Shown here: in pieces, positions 1 to 11,962 of the stretch
Layout: every line of letters begins with the position of its first letter
How positions within the stretch are numbered: position 1 is the first letter of the stretch
DNA from: Bursaphelenchus xylophilus
Lineage: Eukaryota; Nematoda; Chromadorea; Rhabditida; Aphelenchoididae
NCBI GenBank assembly: GCA_904066235.2
Contig: CAJFCV020000001.1
Coordinates: 11,589,291-11,653,290, forward strand
Reading direction: 5' to 3'
DNA length: 64,000 bases
Program-made: the position numbers and the translations under genes
Notes under the pieces: generated by a model
What the model saw: only the letters and a program-made list of their open reading frames with translations
Told to the model about the DNA's origin: nothing
Databases searched by the model: none

Positions 1-30
1 CGCCATTACCTTTCGAATGGTGTATGTCTT

Positions 31-59
31 GTCAATTCACTCCGTCATCACTAATTGAC
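31..59. other. 7-bp inverted repeat with 15-bp loop in family A monomers
   Basis: GTCAATT at 31-37 and AATTGAC at 53-59 are exact reverse complements separated by 15 bases. Family D and some A monomers have AATTCACC, which breaks the arm. The dyad is therefore polymorphic between families while the 6-bp hairpin is shared. Confidence 0.88.
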
Positions 60-100
60 CTTTTTTTAAAACCGGTGCCTAGTATAATATCAGAGTGTTT

Positions 101-115
101 CGCCCAGTGTGGGCG
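101..115. other. Perfect 6-bp hairpin present in nearly every monomer
   Basis: CGCCCA, a 3-base loop GTG, then TGGGCG; the arms are exact reverse complements. It recurs once per monomer in both families and is lost only in a few variants (GTGAGCG, GTGTCGGCG, GGCCTGGGGCGGGCG and the T change at 1056). It could form a cruciform or hairpin. No protein-binding role is shown by the sequence. Confidence 0.9.
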
Positions 116-157
116 TAATTTGATTCCAAAAAGCAAAACTTGCCGTGCTAAAATCTT

Positions 158-317
158 ATGAGGTTACCTTTCGAATGGTGTATGTCTTGTCAATTCACTC
201 CGTCATCACTAATTGACCTTTTTTTAAAACCGGTGCCTAGTATAATATCAGAGTGTTTCGCCCAGTGTGGGCGTAATTTGATTCCAAAAAAGCTGAAACT
301 TGCCGTGCTAAAATCTC
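158..317 (+). repeat. Representative type 2 monomer (family A, TATGAGG junction)
   Basis: The junction reads TATGAGGTTACCTTT; the body is otherwise the same as type 1. The ATG inside the junction lengthens the spurious reading frames from 64 to 72 codons. It commonly alternates with type 1 and is the second most frequent type. Confidence 0.95.
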
Positions 318-2551
318 ACGCCATTACCTTTCGAATGGTGTATGTCTTGTCAATTCACGCCGTCATCACTAATTGACCTTTTTTTAAAACCGGTGCCTAG
401 TATAATATCAGAGTGTTTCGCCCAGTGTGGGCGTAATTTGATTCCAAAAAAGCTAAAACTTGCCGTGCTAAAATCTTATGAGGTTACCTTTCGAATGGTG
501 TATGTCTTGTCAATTCACTCCGTCATCACTAATTGACCTTTTTTAAAACCGGTGCCTAGTATAATATCAGAGTGTTTCGCCCAGTGTGGGCGTAATTTGA
601 TTCCAAAAAAGCTGAAACTTGCCGTGCTAAAATCTCACGCCATTACCTTTCGAATGGTGTATGTCTTGTCAATTCACGCCGTCATCACTAATTGACCTTT
701 TTTAAAACCGGTGCCTAGTATAATATCAGAGTGTTTCGCCCAGTGTGGGCGTAATTTGATTCCAAAAAAGCTGAAACTTGCCGTGCTAAAATCTCACGCC
801 ATTACCTTTCGAATGGTGTATGTCTTGTCAATTCACTCCGTCATCACTAATTGACCTTTTTTAAAACCGGTGCCTAGTATAATATCAGAGTGTTTCGCCC
901 AGTGTGGGCGTAATTTGATTCCAAAAAAGCTAAAACTTGCCGTGCTAAAATCTTATGAGGTTACCTTTCGAATGGTGTATGTCTTGTCAATTCACTCCGT
1001 CATCACTAATTGACCTTTTTTTAAAACCGGTGCCTAGTATAATATCAGAGTGTTTTGCCCAGTGTGGGCGTAATTTGATTCCAAAAAAGCTGAAACTTGC
1101 CGTGCTAAAATCTCATGACATTACCTTTCGAATGGTGTATGTCTTGTCAATTCACGCCGTCATCACTAATTGACCTTTTTTTAAAACCGGTGCCTAGTAT
1201 AATATCAGAGTGTTTCGCCCAGTGTGGGCGTAATTTGATTCCAAAAAAGCTAAAACTTGCCGTGCTAAAATCTTATGAGGTTACCTTTCGAATGGTGTAT
1301 GTCTTGTCAATTCACTCCGTCATCACTAATTGACCTTTTTTAAAACCGGTGCCTAGTATAATATCGGAGTGTTTCGCCCAGTGTGGGCGTAATTTGATTC
1401 CAAAAAAGCTGAAACTTGCCGTGCTAAAATCTCACGCCATTACCTTTCGAATGGTGTATGTCTTGTCAATTCACTCCGTCATCACTAATTGACCTTTTTT
1501 TAAAACCGGTGCCTAGTATAATATCAGAGTGTTTCGCCCAGTGTGGGCGTAATTTGATTCCAAAAAAGCTAAAACTTGCCGTGCTAAAATCTTATGAGGT
1601 TACCTTTCGAATGGTGTATGTCTTGTCAATTCACGCCGTCATCACTAATTGACCTTTTTTAAAACCGGTGCCTAGTATAATATCAGAGTGTTTCGCCCAG
1701 TGTGGGCGTAATTTGATTCCAAAAAAGCTGAAACTTGTCGTGCTAAAATCTCATGACATTACCTTTCGAATGGTGAATGTCTTGTCAATTCACTCCGTCA
1801 TCACTAATTGACCTTTTTTTAAAACCGGTGCCTAGTATAATATCGGAGTGTTTCGCCCAGTGTGGGCGTAATTTGATTCCAAAAAAGCTGAAACTTGCCG
1901 TGCTAAAATCTCACGCCATTACCTTTCGAATGGTGTATGTCTTGTCAATTCACTCCGTCATCACTAATTGACCTTTTTTTAAAACCGGTGCCTAGTATAA
2001 TATCAGAGTGTTTCGCCCAGTGTGGGCGTAATTTGATTCCAAAAAAGCTAAAACTTGCCGTGCTAAAATCTTATGAGGTTACCTTTCGAATGGTGTATGT
2101 CTTGTCAATTCACTCCGTCATCACTAATTGACCTTTTTTTAAAACCGGTGCCTAGTATAATATCAGAGTGTTTCGCCCAGTGTGGGCGTAATTTGATTCC
2201 AAAAAAGCTGAAACTTGCCGTGCTAAAATCTCACGCCATTACCTTTCGAATGGTGTATGTCTTGTCAATTCACGCCGTCATCACTAATTGACCTTTTTTA
2301 AAACCGGTGCCTAGTATAATATCAGAGTGTTTCGCCCAGTGTGGGCGTAATTTGATTCCAAAAAAGCTAAAACTTGCCGTGCTAAAATCTTATGAGGTTA
2401 CCTTTCGAATGGTGTATGTCTTGTCAATTCACTCCGTCATCACTAATTGACCTTTTTTTAAAACCGGTGCCTAGTATAATATCAGAGTGTTTCGCCCAGT
2501 GTGGGCGTAATTTGATTCCAAAAAAGCTAAAACTTGCCGTGCTAAAATCTT

Positions 2552-3826
2552 ATGAGGTTACCGTTCGAATGGTGTATGTCTTGTCAATTCACTCCGTCAT
2601 CACTAATTGACCTTTTTTAAAACCGGTGCCTAGTATAATATCAGAGTGTTTCGCCCAGTGTGGGCGTAATTTGATTCCAAAAAAGCTGAAACTTGCCGTG
2701 CTAATATCTCACGCCATTACCTTTCGAATGGTGTATGTCTTGTCAATTCACTCCGTCATCACTAATTGACCTTTTTTAAAACCGGTGCCTAGTATAATAT
2801 CAGAGTGTTTCGCCCAGTGTGGGCGTAATTTGATTCCAAAAAAGCTAAAACTTGCCGTGCTAAAATCTTATGAGGTTACCTTTCGAATGGTGTATGTCTT
2901 GTCAATTCACTCCGTCATCACTAATTGACCTTTTTTAAAACCGGTGCCTAGTATAATATCAGAGTGTTTCGCCCAGTGTGGGCGTAATTTGATTCCAAAA
3001 AAGCTGAAACTTGTCGTGCTAAAATCTCATGACATTACCTTTCGAATGGTGAATGTCTTGTCAATTCACTCCGTCATCACTAATTGACCTTTTTTTAAAA
3101 CCGGTGCCTAGTATAATATCGGAGTGTTTCGCCCAGTGTGGGCGTAATTTGATTCCAAAAAAGCTGAAACTTGCCGTGCTAAAATCTCACGCCATTACCT
3201 TTCGAATGGTGTATGTCTTGTCAATTCACTCCGTCATCACTAATTGACCTTTTTTTAAAACCGGTGCCTAGTATAATATCAGAGTGTTTCGCCCAGTGTG
3301 GGCGTAATTTGATTCCAAAAAAGCTAAAACTTGCCGTGCTAAAATCTTATGAGGTTACCTTTCGAATGGTGTATGTCTTGTCAATTCACTCCGTCATCAC
3401 TAATTGACCTTTTTTAAAACCGGTGCCTAGTATAATATCAGAGTGTTTCGCCCAGTGTGGGCGAAATTTGATTCCAAAAAAGCTGAAACTTGCCGTGCTA
3501 AAATCTCACGCCATTACCTTTCGAATGGTGTATGTCTTGTCAATTCACTCCGTCATCACTAATTGACCTTTTTTTAAAACCGGTGCCTAGTATAATATCA
3601 GAGTGTTTCGCCCAGTGTGGGCGTAATTTGATTCCAAAAAAGCTAAAACTTGCCGTGCTAAAATCTTATGAGGTTACCTTTCGAATGGTGTATGTCTTGT
3701 CAATTCACTCCGTCATCACTAATTGACCTTTTTTAAAACCGGTGCCTAGTATAATATCAGAGTGTTTCGCCCAGTGTGGGCGTAATTTGATTCCAAAAAA
3801 GCTAAAACTTGCCGTGCTAAAATCTT
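2552..3826 (+). repeat. HOR unit, 8 monomers
   Basis: Type order 3-1-2-4-1-2-1-2, the same as units 13399-14676 and 44397-45674. It includes the first GCGAAATTT monomer, whose hairpin is extended to 9 bp (3446-3466). Confidence 0.88.
3446..3466. other. Extended 9-bp hairpin variant (GCGAAATTT monomers)
   Basis: TTTCGCCCA, loop GTG, TGGGCGAAA: T to A after GCG extends the stem from 6 to 9 perfect base pairs. It recurs about once per HOR unit, e.g. near 12875, 14311, 16069, 18142, 19579, 25656, 27413 in copy 1 and 43872, 45311, 47066, 49143, 50580, 54581, 54741, 56181 in copy 2. Confidence 0.87.
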
Positions 3827-6061
3827 ATGAGGTTACCGTTCGAATGGTGTATGTCTTGTCAATTCACTCCGTCATCACTAATTGACCTTTTTTAAAACCG
3901 GTGCCTAGTATAATATCAGAGTGTTTCGCCCAGTGTGGGCGTAATTTGATTCCAAAAAAGCTGAAACTTGCCGTGCTAAAATCTCACGCCATTACCTTTC
4001 GAATGGTGTATGTCTTGTCAATTCATTCCGTCATCACTAATTGACCTTTTTTTAAAACCGGTGCCTAGTATAATATCAGAGTGTTTCGCCCAGTGTGGGC
4101 GTAATTTGATTCCAAAAAAGCTGAAACTTGCCGTGCTAAAATCTCACGCCATTACCTTTCGAATGGTGTATGTCTTGTCAATTCACTCCGTCATCACTAA
4201 TTGACCTTTTTTAAAACCGGTGCCTAGTATAATATCAGAGTGTTTCGCCCAGTGTGGGCGTAATTTGATTCCAAAAAAGCTAAAACTTGCCGTGCTAAAA
4301 TCTTATGAGGTTACCTTTCGAATGGTGTATGTCTTGTCAATTCACTCCGTCATCACTAATTGACCTTTTTTAAAACCGGTGCCTAGTATAATATCAGAGT
4401 GTTTCGCCCAGTGTGGGCGTAATTTGATTCCAAAAAAGCTGAAACTTGTCGTGCTAAAATCTCATGACATTACCTTTCGAATGGTGAATGTCTTGTCAAT
4501 TCACTCCGTCATCACTAATTGACCTTTTTTTAAAACCGGTGCCTAGTATAATATCAGAGTGTTTCGCCCAGTGTGGGCGTAATTTGATTCCAAAAAAGCT
4601 AAAACTTGCCGTGCTAAAATCTTATGAGGTTACCTTTCGAATGGTGTATGTCTTGTCAATTCACTCCGTCATCACTAATTGACCTTTTTTTAAAACCGGT
4701 GCCTAGTATAATATCAGAGTGTTTCGCCCAGTGTGGGCGTAATTTGATTCCAAAAAAGCTGAAACTTGCCGTGCTAAAATCTCACGCCATTGCCTTTCGA
4801 ATGGTGTATGTCTTGTCAATTCACTCCGTCATCACTAATTGACCTTTTTTAAAACCGGTGCCTAGTATAATATCAGAGTGTTTCGCCCAGTGTGGGCGTA
4901 ATTTGATTCCAAAAAAGCTGAAACTTGCCGTGCTAAAATCTCACGCCATTACCTTTCGAATGGTGTATGTCTTGTCAATTCACTCCGTCATCACTAATTG
5001 ACCTTTTTTTAAAACCGGTGCCTAGTATAATATCAGAGTGTTTCGCCCAGTGTGGGCGTAATTTGATTCCAAAAAAGCTGAAACTTGCCGTGCTAAAATC
5101 TCACGCCATTACCTTTCGAATGGTGTATGTCTTGTCAATTCACTCCGTCATCACTAATTGACCTTTTTTTAAAACCGGTGCCTAGTATAATATCAGAGTG
5201 TTTCGCCCAGTGTGGGCGTAATTTGATTCCAAAAAAGCTGAAACTTGCCGTGCTAAAATCTCACGCCATTACCTTTCGAATGGTGTATGTCTTGTCAATT
5301 CACTCCGTCATCACTAATTGACCTTTTTTTAAAACCGGTGCCTAGTATAATATCAGAGTGTTTCGCCCAGTGTGGGCGTAATTTGATTCCAAAAAAGCTG
5401 AAACTTGCCGTGCTAAAATCTCACGCCATTACCTTTCGAATGGTGTATGTCTTGTCAATTCACTCCGTCATCACTAATTGACCTTTTTTTAAAACCGGTG
5501 CCTAGTATAATATCAGAGTGTTTCGCCCAGTGTGGGCGTAATTTGATTCCAAAAAAGCTAAAACTTGCCGTGCTAAAATCTTATGAGGTTACCTTTCGAA
5601 TGGTGTATGTCTTGTCAATTCACTCCGTCATCACTAATTGACCTTTTTTTAAAACCGGTGCCTAGTATAATATCAGAGTGTTTCGCCCAGTGTGGGCGTA
5701 ATTTGATTCCAAAAAAGCTGAAACTTGCCGTGCTAAAATCTCACGCCATTACCTTTCGAATGGTGTATGTCTTGTCAATTCACTCCGTCATCACTAATTG
5801 ACCTTTTTTTAAAACCGGTGCCTAGTATAATATCAGAGTGTTTCGCCCAGTGTGGGCGTAATTTGATTCCAAAAAAGCTGAAACTTGCCGTGCTAAAATC
5901 TCACGCCATTACCTTTCGAATGGTGTATGTCTTGTCAATTCACTCCGTCATCACTAATTGACCTTTTTTAAAACCGGTGCCTAGTATAATATCAGAGTGT
6001 TTCGCCCAGTGTGGGCGTAATTTGATTCCAAAAAAGCTAAAACTTGCCGTGCTAAAATCTT
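3827..6061 (+). repeat. HOR unit, 14 monomers
   Basis: Type order 3-1-1-2-4-2-1-1-1-1-1-2-1-1. It contains a run of five type 1 monomers, four of them with seven Ts and nearly indistinguishable, which suggests recent local amplification. A to G at 4792 (CATTGCC) is private. Confidence 0.87.
4943..5102 (+). repeat. Representative type 1 monomer (family A, CACGCC junction)
   Basis: This is the commonest monomer type, 160 bp with seven Ts. The junction CACGCCATTACC precedes TTTCGAATGG. The body has CACTCCGTC, AATTGACC, TTTTAAAACCGGTGCC, TAGTATAATATCAGAG, the CGCCCA-GTG-TGGGCG hairpin, GTAATTTGATTCC, AGCTGAAA or AGCTAAAA, and TTGCCGTGC. AGCTAAAA usually precedes a type 2 or type 3 junction and AGCTGAAA usually precedes a type 1 or type 4 junction, so the variants are linked across the monomer boundary. 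Runs of type 1 occur at 4943-5580. Confidence 0.95.
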
Positions 6062-7020
6062 ATGAGGTTACCGTTCGAATGGTGTATGTCTTGTCAATTC
6101 ACTCCGTCATCACTAATTGACCTTTTTTAAAACCGGTGCCTAGTATAATATCAGAGTGTTTCGCCCAGTGTGGGCGTAATTTGATTCCAAAAAAGCTGAA
6201 ACTTGCCGTGCTAAAATCTCACGCCATTACCTTTCGAATGGTGTATGTCTTGTCAATTCACTCCGTCATCACTAATTGACCTTTTTTTAAAACCGGTGCC
6301 TAGTATAATATCAGAGTGTTTCGCCCAGTGTGGGCGTAATTTGATTCCAAAAAAGCTAAAACTTGCCGTGCTAAAATCTTATGAGGTTACCTTTCGAATG
6401 GTGTATGTCTTGTCAATTCACTCCGTCATCACTAATTCACCTTTTTTTAAAACCGGTGCCTAGTATAATATCAGAGTGTTTCGCCCAGTGTGGGCGTAAT
6501 TTGATTCCAAAAAAGCTAAAACTTGCCGTGCTAAAATCTTATGAGGTTACCTTTCGAATGGTGTATGTCTTGTCAATTCACTCCGTCATCACTAATTCAC
6601 CTTTTTTTAAAACCGGTGCCTAGTATAATATCAGAGTGTTTCGCCCAGTGTGGGCGTAATTTGATTCCAAAAAAGCTGAAACTTGCCGTGCTAAAATCTC
6701 ACGCCATTACCTTTCGAATGGTGTATGTCTTGTCAATTCACTCCGTCATCACTAATTGACCTTTTTTTAAAACCGGTGCCTAGTATAATATCAGAGTGTT
6801 TCGCCCAGTGTGGGCGTAATTTGATTCCAAAAAAGCTGAAACTTGCCGTGCTAAAATCTCACGCCATTACCTTTCGAATGGTGTATGTCTTGTCAATTCA
6901 CTCCGTCATCACTAATTGACCTTTTTTTAAAACCGGTGCCTAGTATAATATCAGAGTGTTTCGCCCAGTGTGGGCGTAATTTGATTCCAAAAAAGCTAAA
7001 ACTTGCCGTGCTAAAATCTT
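6062..7020 (+). repeat. HOR unit, 6 monomers
   Basis: Type order 3-1-2-2-1-1. Both type 2 monomers carry AATTCACC, the family D-like change that removes the TGA stop and the 7-bp dyad. It is a shorter relative of the two units that follow. Confidence 0.87.
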
Positions 7021-8452
7021 ATGAGGTTACCGTTCGAATGGTGTATGTCTTGTCAATTCACTCCGTCATCACTAATTGACCTTTTTTAAAACCGGTGCCT
7101 AGTATAATATCAGAGTGTTTCGCCCAGTGTGGGCGTAATTTGATTCCAAAAAAGCTGAAACTTGCCGTGCTAAAATCTCACGCCATTACCTTTCGAATGG
7201 TGTATGTCTTGTCAATTCACTCCGTCATCACTAATTGACCTTTTTTTAAAACCGGTGCCTAGTATAATATCAGAGTGTTTCGCCCAGTGTGGGCGTAATT
7301 TGATTCCAAAAAAGCTAAAACTTGCCGTGCTAAAATCTTATGAGGTTACCTTTCGAATGGTGTATGTCTTGTCAATTCACTCCGTCATCACTAATTCACC
7401 TTTTTTAAAACCGGTGCCTAGTATAATATCAGAGTGTTTCGCCCAGTGTGGGCGTAATTTGATTCCAAAAAAGCTAAAACTTGCCGTGCTAAAATCTTAT
7501 GAGGTTACCTTTCGAATGGTGTATGTCTTGTCAATTCACTCCGTCATCACTAATTGACCTTTTTTAAAACCGGTGCCTAGTATAATATCAGAGTGTTTCG
7601 CCCAGTGTGGGCGTAATTTGATTCCAAAAAGCTGAAACTTGCCGTGCTAAAATCTCACGCCATTACCTTTCGAATGGTGTATGTCTTGTCAATTCACTCC
7701 GTCATCACTAATTGACCTTTTTTAAAACCGGTGCCTAGTATAATATCAGAGTGTTTCGCCCAGTGTGGGCGTAATTTGATTCCAAAAAAGCTGAAACTTG
7801 CCGTGCTAAAATCTCACGCCATTACCTTTCGAATGGTGTATGTCTTGTCAATTCACTCCGTCATCACTAATTGACCTTTTTTAAAACCGGTGCCTAGTAT
7901 AATATCAGAGTGTTTCGCCCAGTGTGGGCGTAATTTGATTCCAAAAAAGCTAAAACTTGCCGTGCTAAAATCTTATGAGGTTACCTTTCGAATGGTGTAT
8001 GTCTTGTCAATTCACTCCGTCATCACTAATTGACCTTTTTTAAAACCGGTGCCTAGTATAATATCAGAGTGTTTCGCCCAGTGTGGGCGTAATTTGATTC
8101 CAAAAAAGCTGAAACTTGCCGTGCTAAAATCTCACGCCATTACCTTTCGAATGGTGTATGTCTTGTCAATTCACTCCGTCATCACTAATTGACCTTTTTT
8201 TAAAACCGGTGCCTAGTATAATATCAGAGTGTTTCGCCCAGTGTGGGCGTAATTTGATTCCAAAAAAGCTGAAACTTGCCGTGCTAAAATCTCACGCCAT
8301 TACCTTTCGAATGGTGTATGTCTTGTCAATTCACTCCGTCATCACTAATTGACCTTTTTTAAAACCGGTGCCTAGTATAATATCAGAGTGTTTCGCCCAG
8401 TGTGGGCGTAATTTGATTCCAAAAAAGCTAAAACTTGCCGTGCTAAAATCTT
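7021..8452 (+). repeat. HOR unit, 9 monomers; contains left edge of the 31-kb duplication
   Basis: Type order 3-1-2-2-1-1-2-1-1. The last four monomers (from 7816) match 38964-39602 in copy 2 and the first five do not, so the duplication edge lies here. The type 2 monomer ending near 7656 has one A fewer in its A-tract. Confidence 0.86.
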
Positions 8453-11400
8453 ATGAGGTTACCGTTCGAATGGTGTATGTCTTGTCAATTCACTCCGTCA
8501 TCACTAATTGACCTTTTTTTAAAACCGGTGCCTAGTATAATATCAGAGTGTTTCGCCCAGTGTGGGCGTAATTTGATTCCAAAAAAGCTGAAACTTGCCG
8601 TGCTAAAATCTCACGCCATTACCTTTCGAATGGTGTATGTCTTGTCAATTCACTCCGTCATCACTAATTGACCTTTTTTTAAAACCGGTGCCTAGTATAA
8701 TATCAGAGTGTTTCGCCCAGTGTGGGCGTAATTTGATTCCAAAAAAGCTAAAACTTGCCGTGCTAAAATCTTATGAGGTTACCTTTCGAATGGTGTATGT
8801 CTTGTCAATTCACTCCGTCATCACTAATTCACCTTTTTTTAAAACCGGTGCCTAGTATAATATCAGAGTGTTTCGCCCAGTGTGGGCGTAATTTGATTCC
8901 AAAAAAGCTAAAACTTGCCGTGCTAAAATCTTATGAGGTTACCTTTCGAATGGTGTATGTCTTGTCAATTCACTCCGTCATCACTAATTGACCTTTTTTA
9001 AAACCGGTGCCTAGTATAATATCAGAGTGTTTCGCCCAGTGTGGGCGTAATTTGATTCCAAAAAAGCTGAAACTTGCCGTGCTAAAATCTCACGCCATTA
9101 CCTTTCGAATGGTGTATGTCTTGTCAATTCACTCCGTCATCACTAATTGACCTTTTTTAAAACCGGTGCCTAGTATAATATCAGAGTGTTTCGCCCAGTG
9201 TGGGCGTAATTTGATTCCAAAAAAGCTGAAACTTGCCGTGCTAAAATCTCACGCCATTACCTTTCGAATGGTGTATGTCTTGTCAATTCACTCCGTCATC
9301 ACTAATTGACCTTTTTTTAAAACCGGTGCCTAGTATAATATCAGAGTGTTTCGCCCAGTGTGGGCGTAATTTGATTTCAAAAAAGCTAAAACTTGCCGTG
9401 CTAAGATCTCACGCCATTACCTTTCGAATGGTGTATGTCTTGTCAATTCACTCCGTCATCACTAATTGACCTTTTTTTAAAACCGGTGCCTAGTATAATA
9501 TCAGAGTGTTTCGCCCAGTGTGGGCGTAATTTGATTCCAAAAAAGCTAAAACTTGCCGTGCTAAAATCTTATGAGGTTACCTTTCGAATGGTGTATGTCT
9601 TGTCAATTCACTCCGTCATCACTAATTGACCTTTTTTTAAAACCGGTGCCTAGTATAATATCAGAGTGTTTCGCCCAGTGTGGGCGTAATTTGATTCCAA
9701 AAAAGCTGAAACTTGCCGTGCTAAAATCTCACGCCATTACCTTTCGAATGGTGAATGTCTTGTCAATTCACTCCGTCATCACTAATTCACCTTTTTTAAA
9801 ACCGGTGCCTAGTATAATATCAGAGTGTTTCGCCCAGTGTGGGCGTAATTTGATTCCAAAAAAGCTGAAACTTGCCGTGCTAAAATCTCACGCCATTACC
9901 TTTCGAATGGTGTATGTCTTGTCAATTCACTCCGTCATCACTAATTGACCTTTTTTTAAAACCGGTGCCTAGTATAATATCAGAGTGTTTCGCCCAGTGT
10001 GGGCGTAATTTGATTCCAAAAAAGCTGAAACTTGCCGTGCTAAAATCTCACGCCATTACCTTTCGAATGGTGTATGTCTTGTCAATTCACTCCGTCATCA
10101 CTAATTGACCTTTTTTAAAACCGGTGCCTAGTATAATATCAGAGTGTTTCGCCCAGTGTGGGCGTAATTTGATTCCAAAAAAGCTGAAACTTGCCGTGCT
10201 AAAATCTCACGCCATTACCTTTCGAATGGTGTATGTCTTGTCAATTCACTCCGTCATCACTAATTGACCTTTTTTTAAAACCGGTGCCTAGTATAATATC
10301 AGAGTGTTTCGCCCAGTGTGGGCGTAATTTGATTCCAAAAAAGCTGAAACTTGCCGTGCTAAAATCTCACGCCATTACCTTTCGAATGGTGTATGTCTTG
10401 TCAATTCACTCCGTCATCACTAATTCACCTTTTTTAAAACCGGTGCCTAGTATAATATCAGAGTGTTTCGCCCAGTGTGGGCGTAATTTGATTCCAAAAA
10501 AGCTGAAACTTGCCGTGCTAAAATCTCACGCCATTACCTTTCGAATGGTGTATGTCTTGTCAATTCACTCCGTCATCACTAATTGACCTTTTTTTAAAAC
10601 CGGTGCCTAGTATAATATCAGAGTGTTTCGCCCAGTGTGGGCGTAATTTGATTCCAAAAAAGCTAAAACTTGCCGTGCTAAAATCTTATGAGGTTACCTT
10701 TCGAATGGTGTATGTCTTGTCAATTCACTCCGTCATCACTAATTGACCTTTTTTAAAACCGGTGCCTAGTATAATATCAGAGTGTTTCGCCCAGTGTGGG
10801 CGTAATTTGATTCCAAAAAAGCTGAAACTCGCCGTGCTAAAATCTCACGCCATTACCTTTCGAATGGTGTATGTCTTGTCAATTCACTCCGTCATCACTA
10901 ATTGACCGTTTTTTAAAACCGGTGCCTAGTATAATATCAGAGTGTTTCGCCCAGTGTGGGCGTAATTTGATTCCAAAAAAGCTAAAACTTGCCGTGCTAA
11001 AATCTTATGAGGTTGCCTTTCGAATGGTGTATGTCTTGTCAATTCACTCCGTCATCACTAATTGACCTTTTTTTAAAACCGGTGCCTAGTATAATATCAG
11101 AGTGTTTCGCCCAGTGTGGGCGTAATTTGATTCCAAAAAAGCTGAAACTTGCCGTGCTAAAATCTCACGCCATTACCTTTCGAATGGTGTATGTCTTGTC
11201 AATTCACTCCGTCATCACTAATTGACCTTTTTTAAAACCGGTGCCTAGTATAATATCAGAGTGTTTCGCCCAGTGTGGGCGTAATTTGATTCCAAAAAAG
11301 CTAAAACTTGCCGTGCTAAAATCTCACGCCATTACCTTTCGAATGGTGTATGTCTTGTCAATTCACTCCGTCATCACTAATTGACCTTTTTTAAAACCGG

Positions 11401-11962
11401 TGCCTAGTATAATATCAGAGTGTTTCGCCCAGTGTGGGCGTAATTTGATTCCAAAAAAGCTAAAACTTGCCGTGCTAAAATCTTATGAGGTTACCTTTCG
11501 AATGGTGTATGTCTTGTCAATTCACTCCGTCATCACTAATTGACCTTTTTTAAAACCGGTGCCTAGTATAATATCAGAGTGTTTCGCCCAGTGTGGGCGT
11601 AATTTGATTCCAAAAAAGCTAAAACTTGCCGTGCTAAAATCTTATGAGGTTACCTTTCGAATGGTGTATGTCTTGTCAATTCACGCCGTCATCACTAATT
11701 GACCTTTTTTAAAACCGGTGCCTAGTATAATATCAGAGTGTTTCGCCCAGTGTGGGCGTAATTTGATTCCAAAAAAGCTAAAACTTGCCGTGCTAAAATC
11801 TTATGAGGTTACCTTTCGAATGGTGTATGTCTTGTCAATTCACTCCGTCATCACTAATTGACCTTTTTTTAAAACCGGTGCCTAGTATAATATCAGAGTG
11901 TTTCGCCCAGTGTGGGCGTAATTTGATTCCAAAAAAGCTAAAACTTGCCGTGCTAAAATCTT
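8453..11962 (+). repeat. HOR unit, 22 monomers (copy 1)
   Basis: Type order 3-1-2-2-1-1-1-2-1-1-1-1-1-1-2-1-2-1-1-2-2-2. Private variants shared with 39603-42957: TTGATTTC at 9377, AGATCT at 9405, CTCGCC near 10830, GACCGTTTTTT near 10908 and GGTTGCC near 11014. It has one more type 1 monomer than copy 2, near 11.2-11.4 kb. Confidence 0.9.

Larger units (their letters stand above)
1..2551 (+). repeat. HOR segment, 16 monomers, before the first marker
   Basis: Type order 1-2-1-2-1-1-2-4-2-1-2-4-1-2-1-2. Monomers 3, 5, 8, 11 and 15 carry CACGCCGTC in place of CACTCCGTC, a cluster rarely seen elsewhere. The eighth monomer has a type 4 junction without the GGTGAATG change, so it is a recombinant haplotype. 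The first monomer has AAAAAGCAAAAC, a 2-bp loss. Confidence 0.85.
1..7815 (+). repeat. Left-flank family A subarray
   Basis: Types 1-4 with family A bodies, lying left of the 31-kb duplicated block. It carries variants not seen as duplicates elsewhere: a 2-bp deletion near 131-136, C to T at 1056 in the hairpin, and a one-A deletion near 7627. It includes several CACGCCGTC monomers before 2.3 kb. No family D monomer occurs here, so it is not a third copy of the end of the 31-kb block. Confidence 0.9.

Noticed and set aside
61..72. T-rich tract as a Rho-independent terminator
   Set aside because: The hairpin lies downstream of, not immediately before, the T tract on the plus strand, and the pattern repeats in each monomer without genes.
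81..90. TATAAT-like sequence (AGTATAATATC) resembling a bacterial -10 element
   Set aside because: It is present in every monomer of a eukaryote-like satellite, with no suitable -35 spacing that leads to a gene.
97..116. CENP-B-box-like TTCG...TGGG in the hairpin segment
   Set aside because: Against NTTCGNNNNANNCGGGN it matches TTCG but has G for the A and TGGG for CGGG (7 of 9 core positions). The match coincides with the hairpin, and no monomer I noticed has a complete core.
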